A DNA stretch of 64,000 bases from Aphrocallistes beatrix (GCA_963281255.1 OY725496.1:2604001-2668000); one strand, 5' to 3'. Positions 1 to 10,594 are shown, counted from the first letter of the stretch. Numbers and translations: made by a program. Notes: generated from the sequence alone by a model not told the origin.

Positions 1-549
1 TCTATATTTGTATCCTTGGCATTCTTCCTCATTTCTCATAAAATTGGTTTTAGCTCTGAGGTGAGCTGTTTGCTGGCTGGATTGGGAATGAATTCTATTA
101 AAAATGTTAACTCAATGGACATATTTAAATCTAAATTTGAATGTTTGACACAATTATTTTCCATTTTATTTTTCTGTTCAGTTGGTTTTCATATCTTTCC
201 TTCATTTTTGCTTCAAGAATTGAACCTAATTCTGCTATTCACTAGTTTCGTATATATATTTAAATTTTTTATTATTTTCACTGTCGAATTTTTTCTATAT
301 CGGAATCCCGATTATTTTGATAAATCTTCAAGAATGGATCTTAATGTTTTGCTTGGTATGAGCTGTATATCCGATTTTGTTTTTTTATTAGGCACTAGAG
401 CGAGAAGAATTAAATTAATTAGTAGGGAGATGCATCTGCTTATGATTAGTTGTACTTCTCTTATACTTATAACTGTCCCTATTCTGTTTTGGATTAAAAG
501 TTTATATTCTAGATTAATAATGAACTTTAAGATGCGTTTTTATAAATAA
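1..549 (+). CDS. TMCO3: TMCO3-like cation/proton antiporter, C-terminal exon (partial)
   Basis: The frame is open from base 1 to a TAA at 547-549, giving about 182 residues with the N-terminus outside the window. It is very hydrophobic with several membrane-spanning stretches. It carries landmarks of the CPA2 (KefB/Kha-type) antiporter domain of TMCO3: an SCLLAG helix near the start, LFFCSVGFHIFPSFL, then a late GTRARRIKLISRE segment followed by a last membrane helix. From family knowledge, TMCO3 is a metazoan membrane protein with an N-terminal coiled coil and a C-terminal Na+/H+ exchanger domain, and the LGSRARRxxxISRE block near its end is characteristic. A short basic tail follows the last helix. 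No splice acceptor is visible because the exon starts before the window. It lacks frameshifts or stops, unlike all the transposon remnants nearby, so it is probably a live gene. Another CPA2 antiporter is the alternative. Confidence 0.8.
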   Translation, partial: SIFVSLAFFLISHKIGFSSEVSCLLAGLGMNSIKNVNSMDIFKSKFECLTQLFSILFFCSVGFHIFPSFLLQELNLILLFTSFVYIFKFFIIFTVEFFLYRNPDYFDKSSRMDLNVLLGMSCISDFVFLLGTRARRIKLISREMHLLMISCTSLILITVPILFWIKSLYSRLIMNFKMRFYK

Positions 550-888
550 TTATTACTATTTCTCCCGATAATTAACAGTTCTAATCATTCATTTTACTAT
601 TTTTTGACTATTGAGGGTGTACTGTAATAATCCTTAGTTTTGGTTTTCGACTAAGGTCAGAATATATATCAAGGATTAACTGCTATTGACTCCATGAATA
701 GTTGAATGTTCTAACTATTTGAATCGAAAATTTGGGAGTACAAATACTTTCGTAGGATAGTGTATGTGCATTGATGAAGAATTTAATTACGAAAACATCT
801 CGAATACGGGAAACATTAAAGGACATTTTATAATTCAAAAGCGGCTCTAATCGATGATTTCTGCAATATAAACCAAGGCAAGAGTAAT

Positions 889-894
889 AATAAA
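889..894 (+). other. Candidate polyadenylation signal AATAAA
   Basis: An AATAAA hexamer lies 340 bases downstream of the TMCO3-like stop codon and just before the first transposon fragment at 948. The 550-943 stretch holds nothing else recognisable and is probably the 3' UTR. In DNA this AT-rich the hexamer can occur by chance. Confidence 0.35.
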
Positions 895-947
895 ATTTTA
901 ATACAATGAATTAATAACAGAATGTTATTAAATATAAAAAGATTTAA

Positions 948-1399
948 GGTTGGCCTTTCCTATAATAGCTAACCTTTGACTTTTTCAACCGATTCATAAT
1001 TTTTTTTAGTGCATATTTGAATTGCAGAGTTATCTGCAAAACTGCATTAATAATCGAAATTATTCAACAGATAAATTTTAAAAAAAAATTAGATTTACAA
1101 GGAAGAAATCGTACACAGTATGCTTATAACCCTTTAGAAACTTTTCAAATTCTTTCATAAATGGATGATCTATCAAATGAACAGACAGCTTTTTGAAAAT
1201 TTTTAAAAATTCACACTAAAACACCAGAGGAATTTTATTTTAGTAATTTTGACACTATTTTGTTCATAATGCTCTTTTTATTCGCAATATCAAAAATCTG
1301 TCTGTTCATTTTTCGCCTCTAGGTTGAATTTACAAAAAGTTATCATATTTATAAGTGCTGAAAAAATAGTCTCAGAAAATAGGATTTAGGAAATATTTA
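948..1399 (+). mobile_element. Fragment of GGTTGGCC-end TTAA element
   Basis: TTAA at 944-947 is followed by the terminus GGTTGGCCTTTCCTATAATA. The next roughly 450 bases run colinear with the start of the complete element at 47227-48395, including the internal tract on cell-wide repeats such as GATGATCTATCAAATGAACA. It has no coding capacity. It is cut at 1400 by a mariner-type end inserted at a TA. Confidence 0.75.
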
Positions 1400-1401
1400 T
1401 A

Positions 1402-1590
1402 CAGGGTGTTTCAACGATTGTATCACGAAAATAATTTGAAATTACTAGGTAAATATTTTACTAATAATCTTCCCCTTTTACCATATTGTTTAGCACCTTC
1501 TGACATTTGTGTGACAGCAAAATGGACAAGCTAGATGACACACAAAAGAAGATCAAGATGGTGGAATTCTACCATAAAAATCAGTGCTAT
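1402..1590 (+). mobile_element. Mariner-type 5' end fragment
   Basis: TA at 1400-1401 is followed by CAGGGTGTTTCAACGATTGT, a typical mariner-type terminus. About 120 bases later is a short start of a transposase frame (1522-1590). The 3' part is missing; after about 1590 the sequence becomes unrecognisable until the inverted GGATACC fragment at about 1703. Confidence 0.6.
1522..1590 (+). pseudogene. Mariner-type transposase N-terminal scrap
   Basis: An ATG at 1522 opens a short frame reading MDKLDDTQKKIKMVEFYHKN, which resembles the N-terminal helix-turn-helix of mariner-like transposases (pattern: T-x-x-Q-x-x-K-I-V-E-F-Y-x-x-N-Q). The frame ends within about 25 residues. It lies at the expected distance from the terminus at 1402, which supports the reading. 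Confidence 0.5.
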
Positions 1591-1702
1591 TTTATATTTT
1601 TCGAACTTGACACTTTCGAGTCATATCTTTGAAGTGGGTGCTGTGTAATTTTAAGCATTTTTGTGAAAAAAACTTCTGTGTAACGGATAGAGCTCTTTTC
1701 AT

Positions 1703-1898
1703 GCAAGAAGGGTACTCTGTTTTTATTAATCAGTTGTTTTTTTACTTATTCGATATTTTTAAATTAACTCATAAAATACAAAATAAATACTGTCTAACGA
1801 GTACGATCAAATGGTGGACCATTCAGTAATACAATGGAATTAATGATTAAAAATTTTGCATTTTTTTACTCCAGGCAAGTTTTTCAAGGGCGGTATCC
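1703..1898 (-). mobile_element. Fragment of GGATACC-end TTAA element, inverted
   Basis: It ends in CAAGGGCGGTATCC followed by TTAA at 1899-1902, and the preceding 200 bases are the reverse complement of the first 200 bases of the full copy at 18412-20338 (poly-T tract, ATGGTGGACCATTCAGTAA region). Only the 5' part of the element is present, in minus orientation. Confidence 0.7.
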
Positions 1899-2055
1899 TT
1901 AAAATTCCCTATTTTCTAGATAAAAGGCCCCAAAGGTTGTTTTTGAGGTACTAAAATCGTCACATGGAGCTACTACTTTAACAGATGCTTTTGCAAAATT
2001 TTCAGAGACCAAACGTGTGTGTCAGTCTAGCAGAGATATTATTTCCCTTCACATT

Positions 2056-2146
2056 AATCAATGTGATCCCAGGCGCCCAAAGGGCGCCTCCGGCAGACAC
2101 TTTGTGTCCGCCAGCCGCGCAGCGCAAGCAAGCGAAGCGCGCTTGT
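2056..2146 (-). mobile_element. Head of GC-rich hairpin arm family, inverted
   Basis: It reads inward from a conserved AATCAATGTGATCCCAGG flank through the palindromes GGCGCCCAAAGGGCGCC and a GACACTTTGTGTC core, to the terminal AAGCGAAGCGCGCTTGT. This is about 90 bases of the roughly 550-base arm seen complete at 53071-53590. The surrounding 1905-2055 and 2147-2396 stretches show nothing I recognise. Confidence 0.75.
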
Positions 2147-2396
2147 GACAATGATTGAGGTAGGAATTTTTAAATATTCCCTAAAATTGTGCTGCCAGGT
2201 AGAGTTTTTGGGTAAGAAAACACCAAGAAGGACATTCTAAAATATTAAATTTTGCATTCTTCCTATTTCAAATGTTTTTATTACAATTTCCAACTTTAGA
2301 TTTACCTGGAGTTATTTAACATTGCTTGAAAGATGCTTGTGGATTAAAAAAAATCCATCAATTAACAGTAGACATTTGACATTTTGACAGCAATAA

Positions 2397-3152
2397 GGAT
2401 ACCGCCCATGGAAAACCATTCGATTTCGCTTACAGTATACGATGAAAGGAGAGTTATTTAAAATGTTAAGCGTATGAACGTATCTACTATAGAAATATTT
2501 AGACATTCGAACCGCTTCTGATTCTCTTTTCTAGTTTTTGAGATACAGCGTCTCAAAGTCGGGGTTTTTCGTTTTTCGCTAGGATATCCTAATGCTAGAC
2601 ACCCAATTAAAATAAAGTTTAGAATATACCATATCAACAAAAGCTTCCAAATTGAATTATAGATAGTCTACCATATTTGCCTCCTCATTAGACCAAAAGA
2701 AAGTTAAAATGTGAAAAATTGTTAATTTTGCAGAAGTCTGAAATAAAAGTAGCAAACCCCCGAAAAGGTCATTTCTTTGTAAAATCACCAATAAAATAAA
2801 AAAACTGCAAGATATCGAAAGCCGAGTGATCCTACGTTTATCGCATAATGATATGGAACACATTGAAATTTTCAGCCTTATATCTTAAGACAATTTTGAC
2901 TTTTTTTATTTAAAGTCGGTGAATAAAATTTTTTCGAAATATGTTGATTTTAAGATCAAATATTTAAAACAATGTACAATGAGTGATCAAGGATAAATAA
3001 AACAGACATATATTCGCATTTATACTAATGAATCTAACATATTCGAACCAAATTTGGGTAAAATATCAAAAGGTCGCATAAAATGCAGAAATTTATTAGA
3101 AGCCCCCTAATCCCGAACAATTTCAGCTAATTGTGAATAATCATTCATATTA
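2397..3152 (-). mobile_element. Fragment of GGATACC-end TTAA element, inverted
   Basis: It begins GGATACCGCCC just after a mutated TTAA (ATAA). It continues as the reverse complement of the 3' third of the element, including the segment on GAGATACAGCGTCTCAAAGT and the tract resembling GCCCCTAACCCCGAATATTT. It is interrupted at 3153 by a MITE. The short frames in this tract are not conserved between copies and are not genes. Confidence 0.7.
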
Positions 3153-3498
3153 CAGTAGGTCCTCTCTAATTGTCCACCAGTGGGCAATGGGGTCCGAAGT
3201 GGACAATTAGAGAATCCCGATTAGACCATACCGGTCAGTATACTAATATTAACGCAGCCAAGGTTGTTTATTATATGGAAAACACTATTTGACTGTGTTA
3301 ATTCTACATTTAGTATGTATTTGGGTAAAATGAAGTCCTTTATTTTTTGCTATCCCCTACCTAGGTCGCATATTAACACATTGATTATGGATAAAATAAA
3401 AAAGGGGTTCAGTATTATAATGGAAAACGACAAGAAATATTGTTTATAGTTTGATCCTCTCTAATTGTCCATATAGGACAATTAGAGAGGACTTCCTC
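3153..3498. mobile_element. Pogo/Tigger-like MITE with TA target
   Basis: TA precedes CAGTAGGTCCTCTCTAATTG, and the other end reads CAATTAGAGAGGACTTCCTC followed by TA. The two ends are inverted repeats of about 24 bases with several mismatches in the outermost eight. Further copies of the GTCCACTTCGG/GGACAATTAGAG motif lie inside the left end. CAG...CTG ends with TA duplication fit non-autonomous pogo/Tc1-mariner elements. Confidence 0.6.
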
Positions 3499-3587
3499 TA
3501 TATAGAAAAGTAGTAGTGTAGTACTCTACCATATACTAGTTAATAGGCATTACAAGATTATGTAGTAGGTTTTGGTATAGAAAAATA

Positions 3588-4351
3588 TGGGTGGATAATA
3601 ACAGTTCTCACAAGTGGACATAGGTATAAAATTTCTTAAACTCAAACAATCTTAGTTATTATGGTCTTTAGAGATTGTAATTCGAATATTCTCAATGATT
3701 TTATAAGATTTTCGATTCTATGACTTAGAAATATGTTTTGTATGGTGAGTTTTGCTAAAAAAGTGTCCTGGCACGCAGCGAAAATCGAGAATCCAGGCCA
3801 CTGCTTCTGTAAAAAAATGTCTATAAAATCGATGTTCCATGACGATTTAGCACCAGATACCTTTCATTCACCATTGAAATATTTCACAAATCCATTGCAT
3901 TCATTATCAGAAACGAGATAAAGTTATTATTTCACGAATTCAAATTAGGTACATTTTGCAAAATCACCCAAAATGGCACTTTTTTCACATCACAAAAAAA
4001 TCTGATCTAAAAGGTTCTCAATATATACTCTTCTAAACATTCTATATTTCTACAAATTTATACTGTTCGAGGAAAATGTGTGAGCTAATTTTTCGTAGGA
4101 TTTGAAGACACTGGGAAGATAACTTGAAAAGCAGTGAGCCTTGATTCACGATTTTCGCTGCGTGCCAGGACACATTATTTTTTCTCAAAACTCACCATAC
4201 AAAACATATTTCTAAGTCACAGAATCGAAAATTTTTAAATCTTTGAAAATATTCGAATTACAATATCTAAAAACCATAATAACTAAGATTGTTTGAGTTC
4301 AAGAAATTTTATGCCTAATAAAGCTTGGGACAGAACTTACAAGCCACCCTG
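3588..4351. mobile_element. Fold-back element with mariner-type ends
   Basis: The right end reads CAGAACTTACAAGCCACCCTG followed by TA, close to the right end of the mariner at 54672-55880. The left end (TATGGGTGGATAATAACAGTTC) is a decayed match. The two sides are long imperfect inverted repeats of roughly 210-230 bases: ATAAAATTTCTTAAACTCAA near 3625 and GTGTCCTGGCACGCAGCG near 3762 reappear inverted near 4310 and 4180. There is no reading frame of note. It is probably a non-autonomous derivative mobilised by a mariner-type transposase. Confidence 0.65.
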
Positions 4352-4370
4352 TATATATACATATATATAT

Positions 4371-4826
4371 TCGCTTGCTTGCACCGCGAAGCTAGCAGAC
4401 ACTTTGTATCCGCCGGAGGCGCCCTGTGGGAGCCTGGGGTTACATTGATTAATTATAACGGAAATACCATCCCTAAATACGTCTGTCCTACTGTTATAAT
4501 CGATATCCCACGAAAAATCACCAAATTTGTCAATTTTTAACATTTTGATGGGTATTGATGACGTCATAACAGAGTGATGAGTCATCATTTTTTGATGATG
4601 GTTATATCATATGTGTGGTACACTAATATACACATTCCATTAAAATTTCAGGCTTCTATCACCTAAAATGACCGAGTTATGGTCGAAAAACTGAAATTTC
4701 TAATTATAAAAAAGGTGACAATGAGTCATAATTCCATGATGAGTCGAAATTTTCGTCTGAGCTCAGAACTTAGTGGAGCCATAGCCAAAAGACTCCCACA
4801 TGCCAAAAATCAGCTTTCAAGCGCGG
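4371..4826 (+). mobile_element. GC-rich hairpin arm family copy, plus orientation
   Basis: It starts in the TCGCTTGCTTGCACCGCGAAG head and runs through the GACACTTTGTATCCGCC hairpin, the conserved AATCACCAAATTTGTCAA block, CRE TGACGTCA at 4559-4566 and AP-1 TGAGTCA at 4578-4584, to CCAAAAATCAGCTTTCAAGC. The (TA)n tail present in other copies is missing here, so the copy is truncated. Confidence 0.8.
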
Positions 4827-5512
4827 ATGACTATCGAAAACATATATAATCTCTAATATGTTCCGTTGAGTTGTTTTTACCCATTTCATTGTTGAAAACT
4901 ATCTTTTTATGTGCACTGGATGCTGGAAGAACAGCATACTGAGCCAGTAAGTCAGAGATAAGTGAAATGCACAAGCCATGGTTTCTTTGTTTGTAAGCCC
5001 AAAACTGTTCTCACACCCGCCGAAATATCCAGATACCGCTGAGCAAATTTCGAAAGAACTATGAATTCATGCCACAATTTCATACTATCAATGCTCTTAA
5101 GTTCTCCAAATTCACTAATAGCTAATATAGAAGCTTTATTCACATTCCTTGGGTCAAGGTAGTCAAACAAGCTTTGAGATGCTTATCCACTTGTTGTCAC
5201 CATCGGATCCCCAGGATACAACATTTCCCCTGTGTGTTGTTGAACTCATCGAACTCGTACACTCTGATTCGTCCAGGTATTTTATTGAGTCAGTTGTAGA
5301 ATGTGGGACAAGTGAGATATGTTCTAGACTGAAGGTGAGCCTTGCTGACCATCAATAACCTTCGCCATCTTTTTTGGTGGCATATAGCTAGCAAACTAAA
5401 TAGCAACAAGTGAATAACGTATGGAGAAGAACTTAACATATCATGTAGTTATAAATGACGTATTAGGGATAAAGTCATATTTATGGTGTCATATACCCTT
5501 AAATTTGATACT
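4827..5512. other. Unassigned stretch
   Basis: No repeat family or protein domain is recognised. A 72-codon minus-strand frame at 4952-5170 (LDPRNVNKASILAISEFG, then LWHEFIVLSKFA) has protein-like composition, but I cannot assign it. It may be a decayed exon or transposase piece. Confidence 0.3.
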
Positions 5513-5630
5513 AAAAAGCCCCTCACAGACAGGTTATATGTGTACTTCCATATTCCATGGATGTTTACACAATACATGTCATTCCAAGAATTTGGAAGCA
5601 CACTTCTAGCCCGTCTGTGAGGGCTTTTTT
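5513..5630. mobile_element. Small hairpin MITE
   Basis: The 18-base ends AAAAAGCCCCTCACAGAC and GTCTGTGAGGGCTTTTTT are inverted repeats, and an inner GTGTACTTCC / GGAAGCACAC pair extends the hairpin. A single end of the same family sits at 38371-38407 (GGAAGCACACTTCCATCC, then TCTGTGGGGTTTTTT). Confidence 0.6.
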
Positions 5631-5745
5631 TACATCAATTAAAGTTTAAAGGATTGAAATTGTGGATGTAAATTTTGGCTGTGTCATCATGATGACGTCA
5701 GCATAATTAATTAACATAATTTCTATATCTTATCATTTTATTTCT

Positions 5746-5925
5746 ACAAGCGCGCTTCGTTTGCTTGCGCTTCGCGGCTGGCGGACACTTTGTGTCCGCC
5801 GGAGGCGCCTTTTGGGCGCCTGAAATATCATTGATTAATTATTTGGGAGATTCGCTTGTTTGCGCTCTGCGTGCGGCGAACACTTCGTGTCCGCATGAAG
5901 CCCTTTGGGCGCCTATGTGTCATTT
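5746..5925 (+). mobile_element. Two tandem arm-family heads
   Basis: ACAAGCGCGCTTCG opens a head with both palindromes (GACACTTTGTGTC core and GGCGCCTTTTGGGCGCC), followed by ATTGATTAATTA. At about 5851 a second partial head follows (TTCGCTTGTTTGCGC, then AACACTTCGTGTCCG and CCCTTTGGGCGCC). Both lack the AT-rich remainder. A TGACGTCA at about 5693-5700 just upstream may belong to another eroded copy. Confidence 0.65.
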
Positions 5926-6016
5926 TTTATTTGTACACAGGCTGTATATTGTATGATTTAAGCAATTGCCCATAAACAATGTAAGGTTTCCCTATAAATT
6001 CAGTCCCTTAAGGTTC

Positions 6017-6034
6017 TCTTAATTATATTAAGAG
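6017..6034. other. Hairpin near candidate Helitron 3' end
   Basis: CTCTTAAT and ATTAAGAG flank a short TA loop. On the minus strand the hairpin is followed by about 14 bases and then CTGA, which suits the Helitron 3'-end layout, but the stem is AT-rich where Helitron stems are usually GC-rich. A second longer hairpin at 6110-6130 (GTAGAAATCAT / ATGATTTCTAC) has no CTRR after it. Confidence 0.3.
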
Positions 6035-6413
6035 GAGTCTACTTGGGACACACTATGTACCTTTCCCCGAATTTATCGACCCATTCACGGGGGGTAGAAA
6101 TCATATTGAAATGATTTCTACACTTTAGTTAACTCAATAATTCGCTTGCATACGCAAAGGAGAGCCAAGCAGATCAAACCTTCATATATTTGCTAGTAGA
6201 AATATCAATTCTATTGTTACTATCACATGTGCACTATAGTGGCCACAAAAAGAAAGCTAATAATATGCACTACTAAAGTAGATACATAACATCGAACAAA
6301 CTAATCGCAACTACCATAAAAGGGATTAGTGCAATACTTTCATCAAATACTAACCAGTAGAATAGGTTCAAGATAATGTAATTAATCCCATTGTGGGAAC
6401 CTACCACTCCACC

Positions 6414-6545
6414 TATCTGAATTACTACCGAAGTAGCAAATCTTCAATGCAGAGTGATCAATTCACCTAAGGGAGCCATACCACACCACTTATCTGAATT
6501 ACTACCGAAGTAGCAAATCTTCAATGCAGAGTGATCGGTTCACCT
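6414..6545. repeat. 77-base tandem duplication
   Basis: TATCTGAATTACTACCGAAG and the next 30 or so bases occur at 6414 and again at 6491 with only a few differences. It lies in the non-coding 3' part of the Helitron region. The rest of 6050-7160 shows no recognised protein. Confidence 0.8.
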
Positions 6546-7164
6546 GAGTGAATACTACTTCAATGTACATCAGAACGCATGTTATTAAAACAGCACACTG
6601 AGTACAAATACAGTTGATTCACATAAAACATGTGTAATAATCTGTAGAACGACTAAGATGTGCACTCTCTCCTGCAATAGAAGCATCTAGTCACGGGAAT
6701 GATTGCCATAGACTCACCATACTAACGAATAGTACACAAGACAATTAAACCAATGGAATAATCAGTGCAGGATACTAAAGTCAGTAGAATTATCGAGCTA
6801 ACAATTATAGAATGGATCAAAGTGTTCCATACCTATCTGATGGTGAATCCGGTGAAATAAAACACCTAATTTACGACAATCATAAATAAGGTCACACTCT
6901 AAAGGAACTTCCAGCTGTTCATGAATACAAATAAATTTGAGGACCAAATTTATTGCGCAGTCTAGCTTTAAGTGACTGATAGTAGTGCAAAATAGGGCCA
7001 CACGACATTATATCTACTCTATTCGGTAAAATCCCTTCATTGTCCAAACCGATTGATTGGGGCAGATTATATCGCATTGCGAGAGTAAAGTTATTAATGA
7101 GAGCGATTTACGAATGTCCAGTCATACTTGGATGCCTAATAATTGCATTGAAAACAACATCAGA

Positions 7165-7560
7165 CTATTCAAATGTAACGTGATTTCTCTGAAAATCATT
7201 ATTTTCAGGATCCCCCAATGTAACAACGTTACTCTGACGGAACTCGAAGATTTTTGATACTTTACTCTTCCTCTCAGAATCAGTCATGATTACCCTCTTT
7301 TTGGCGTGAGAAAGAACTGGTGACAACTGAGAAGAATCGAACGATATATCATCCAGCGAAAATGAATCAATAAAATCCTGGCTAGATGACGAAGGCTCTC
7401 CAACATAAGTTAGAAAAACCTCCCGATATAAGACATTCTTAACCAATACTCCTCCTCCAGTAGACTGTTGTCTTCCACAAACCCTGAGCAGAATCAAGAT
7501 TCCGCAGGAGAATGATATATGCAAACTCTTTAAGCTTCAGACGATGAGGGGCATACCATT
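7165..7560 (-). pseudogene. Helitron helicase, C-terminal part
   Basis: Just past the GMP motif at about 7548-7556 a one-base frameshift restores the family sequence PHRLKLKxxxxxxLLRNLD, then GLWKTT where active Helitrons have GLCNGTR. A further shift leads into LVKNVLYREVFL. This is the end of the Pif1-like helicase, where the conserved GMPPHxLxLKxGxxxMLLRN and GLCNGTRL blocks sit. The remaining frame toward 7165 is serine-rich and unassigned. Confidence 0.7.
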
Positions 7561-8070
7561 AGGATTTAGAGATTTCAAGAACTCCGTGGGGTATATGGCA
7601 GCCTGCGTATCATCAACTGAATCTACACTTTTAAATGTTTGAGCATCTCCAGGTATCTGTCGCATAACGTAATCATTTATGGCATCTACTGTCTCATTCT
7701 TTGGAGACATTAAGATGCGGCAACTCATGAAATCCTGATCAAGGTAATTATTCACAATGTCACCATAGACAGAAGAAACCAAATCAGAAATATCAATTCC
7801 CGGGACAATAAACTTGTCGTCGATGTGAATCATGTGATCCTCATCTTCGAGTTCAGTGTCCTCTCCAACCCTCAATAAGAAGTTGGAGAACTTACTCACT
7901 TCAAGTGAGTCCTGAGAAGATAATTTCCGTAGGCGCATATTAATAGTCAAATTTAAAACCTTAACATAACGCCAGAGAGATGATCTGTTGAGAGATGCAG
8001 AAACAACATCACCTCTGGTTCCTCGTCTAATTACTGGCAGAATCTGACGGAAATCACCTCCAAATACCAT
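7537..8070 (-). pseudogene. Helitron helicase, motif III region
   Basis: The 177-codon frame begins MVFGGDFRQILPVIRRGTR, which is helicase motif III of Pif1/Helitron helicases (GGDFRQxLPV). It continues through SSLWRYVKVLNLTINMRLR, and ends near NPNGMP, the entry to the C-terminal motifs. A frameshift near 8105 separates it from motif II, because the preceding residues DLPFGGK are read in this frame while motif II lies in another. Confidence 0.85.
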
Positions 8071-8110
8071 AACCTTGCCGCCAAATGGTAGATCGCAAGA
8101 GCACAGGTCC

Positions 8111-9451
8111 TCAGAGTTCGATCAATGCATTCAGCAACATGCTTATGAGACATTGGAGCCTCATCCCAGACCAATAAACTTGCACGCTGGATGAGGCGGG
8201 CACACTCTGCTTAGTAATGCTACACGAAGAATGTGCATTGGTCGAGAGAAGAACTTTCATTCTTGAATGTACAGTCGTGCCACCATTTAGCAGGAGTGCC
8301 CCAATCCCCGAAGAAGCCATTGCAAGGGAAATCTCTCTCCTAGAACGGACCTTGGATAACAATGTATTGTAAACGAACGTTTTACCTGTACCGCCAGGTC
8401 CGTCCACGAAGAACACCTTAGGATAGACCGCGGAATCATCAATGGCCTTGTTGAAGACAATCAGTTGGTCTGCATTGAGCACTGGCACATTGACACGCAC
8501 CATTTCCAACAGATCACTAACACAATAATCTTGTTCATTCTGTATGATTCTGGGTTCTTCGTACGGATTATGCATATGCTTAGGGACAGGCATACCTGGG
8601 TAATCCTCTAAAGACTTTCCATGCCTCTGTAAGCGATTCTCAATATTCAACAATACACAGTTTAAAATGTGCTCATCCAATTGGACGTCTAGAACTACTC
8701 GCATAGCACGACACAGAAAGTCCTCAGATAAAGAGGCCTGATGGTGTTCCCAAAGGGCTAAGGGATCAGTTGGGACACTAAATAGGAGGATCGTGACAAA
8801 GAGCTGGCGCTGTAGGGGCATCACTGAAACAGCCGCTTCTGCCAAACACTGATCTAACTCCGTGTCATCTTCCAACAATCCAAGTCTGCGCGCGGCCTCC
8901 TTAAAGCTTTCACAGACAGTACCATCAGCGAGAGTACGGATGTCTTGAAAGTTCGTACATCCTGTGACATGGTTGAGGAGCATTCTTAGATACAAACGCT
9001 CCCCTTCACCGGGATGAGCTGCATACATGCGACCTATCATGGTGCCATGCCCCTTCACTCTCAACTTCCATTCGCGCTTCGATTTATCCCATACAAACTC
9101 ATCGGGGAAATTAGTATATGCAACCTCCCTAGCGCAACTGGATTCCTGGTTTGCAACAAACCATCCAGTCAAAGTGGTGTGCCTTTGTCTGCTCAACACA
9201 TCATCAAGCTCAGCCTGCTCTGGGAAATAAACTGGCTGCTGATTCCCAAGATGCAGAGTTAATCTCAACACATGTGGCAGATTCGCGTGGAGCTCATACG
9301 CAAAGATACGATAACACGCTTCAGTGTCAGACACATACCGGGCATCTAAGTAAGCCGATATTTCATCGACGCACTTTTTCTTTCCGGCAGTCTCTGCCTC
9401 CTCACCACCTGACTTAAATTCTACAATAGCTCGGTCGTGTCCTTTGTACAC
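8111..9451 (-). pseudogene. Helitron Rep/helicase central part with Walker A
   Basis: The longest surviving frame (446 codons) starts at the Rep Y2 region with YKGHD, runs through a linker with RMYAAHPGEGERLYLRMLL, and reaches the helicase Walker A motif DGPGGTGKTFVYNTLL and SSGIGALLLNGGTTVHS. These are classical Helitron blocks: RxYxxxPxxxERxxLRxLL, GGxGTGKT and ASSGIAxxLLxGGRTxHS. Near 8205 the frame shifts: motif II, LLVWDEAPMSHKH, is encoded at about 8125-8185 in a different frame, so the frame's last 40 residues are spurious. The conserved R in GGRTAHS is T here. Confidence 0.9.
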
Positions 9452-9910
9452 GTATTTGTATATATATATTTAACTGCGCTTACTGTACTACAGACTTCTA
9501 CGTTAATATGAGCATTAAACTTAAACAATAAAAATGGATTGTAGGGTACAACCCATCTATTATCCAAGCGTGCCCCATCCACATTAACAGCACGGTCGTC
9601 GTTTCTACGACGATACAATGGGTAGCCATCTTCAGACGTTGCAGTAACTGCTGAAAATGCCTTTGGGAATCTCTTAGAGCATTTCCTGTCTTTTAAACAG
9701 GGAGCACTCTTATTGGCTACACCACATACACCGTTCATCATACAGCGTTTAACGATAGCGTGCATTTGAGGTTGGAGAATCGGGTCAAGGAGCTCAGCAC
9801 TTGCAATTCTATCATACTCACACGGTTCCCAGGGCTTATCATGATCCGATAGTATAATCAGAATGTGCGCGTGAGGAAGACCTCTCTTTGGGAATTCAAT
9901 AGTATAAACA
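9421..9910 (-). pseudogene. Helitron Rep (HUH) nuclease domain
   Basis: Upstream of the first Met at 9765 the frame reads EFPKRGLPHAHILIILSD, containing the HxH of the HUH metal-binding motif of rolling-circle Rep proteins. It continues CMMNGVCGVANKSAPCLKD, RCSKRFPKAF-type text, GYPLYRRR, and NRWVVPYNPFLLFKFNAHIN, all diagnostic for Helitron Rep. Near 9455 the (TA)n run in the codons for the first catalytic tyrosine region is one TA unit too long, so the frame leaves YIYKYVYKGHD. The continuation is in the neighbouring frame at 8111-9451. Confidence 0.88.
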
Positions 9911-9957
9911 TGAGCAAGACTCTAACTACTAATCAGGGCGTTCAGACGCTTTCTGAT

Positions 9958-10594
9958 CTAATATGAGAGCAGACATAATCTCCTGCCATTGCAGATTACA
10001 TGTAAATGTAATGAAATAGTCTGGCTACCATATTTCCGGACTATACTAATTGCATCCTGGTACAGCTCGAACATCTGCGGAGGAGAGCCAGTATAGGAAG
10101 AGGGAAGCACTATCTTACGTCCCAACTCTCTGGAGTCTACGTCACCCGCAGCGACTGCTTCAGCCAATCCACAGTAAAGATCCACACGAATCTTCTTTTG
10201 ATTGGTCCTGATGTAGTTCAGACGCTGCTGCTCTATTTTGGCGTATACATTCACAGCATACTGATGGAAAAAGTCTACCACTCAGGTGTAGAGGACTCAA
10301 GCGGCTCCGCACCATCAGTCGGTATGCATAATACTCCATAGCGGTGACATTTCCTCTCCCTTTCGAGTGAGGAATGTTGAGATGCCAGCCGTCTTCACCT
10401 AGAGGGAATAGTAGGACATAGTGCAGTGTATGGTACGCAAGGTGAGTCTCAGTAATGTGCTGAAGCGCGCACAGCACTATATCCCTGCTGGCGACCTCTT
10501 CTCCATAACCGTCATTCGAGAGAATGACGGCTATTTCCTGAGTAGTGGGAGCGTTATAATGTCGAGAATCTGGACACCCGTCTGCTTTTATCAC
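9958..10594 (-). pseudogene. Helitron-like N domain
   Basis: Two overlapping frames cover the domain before the HUH motif. The first (10594 to about 10270) carries RHYNAPTTQEIAVIL, LHYVLLFPLGEDGWH and NVTAMEYYAYRLMVRSR. The second (10281-9958) carries FFHQYAVNVYAKIEQQRLNY, RTNQKKIRVDLYCGL and GRKIVLPSSYTGSP. In intact elements these blocks are contiguous (gRLxQxYxVDxYxxIExxRLxxIRxNQ). A frameshift near 10285 and another near 10010 break them. Confidence 0.88.

Noticed and set aside
6798..7001. 67-codon minus-strand frame as a gene
   Set aside because: It matches no family I know and lies in the decayed 3' part of the Helitron; low support.
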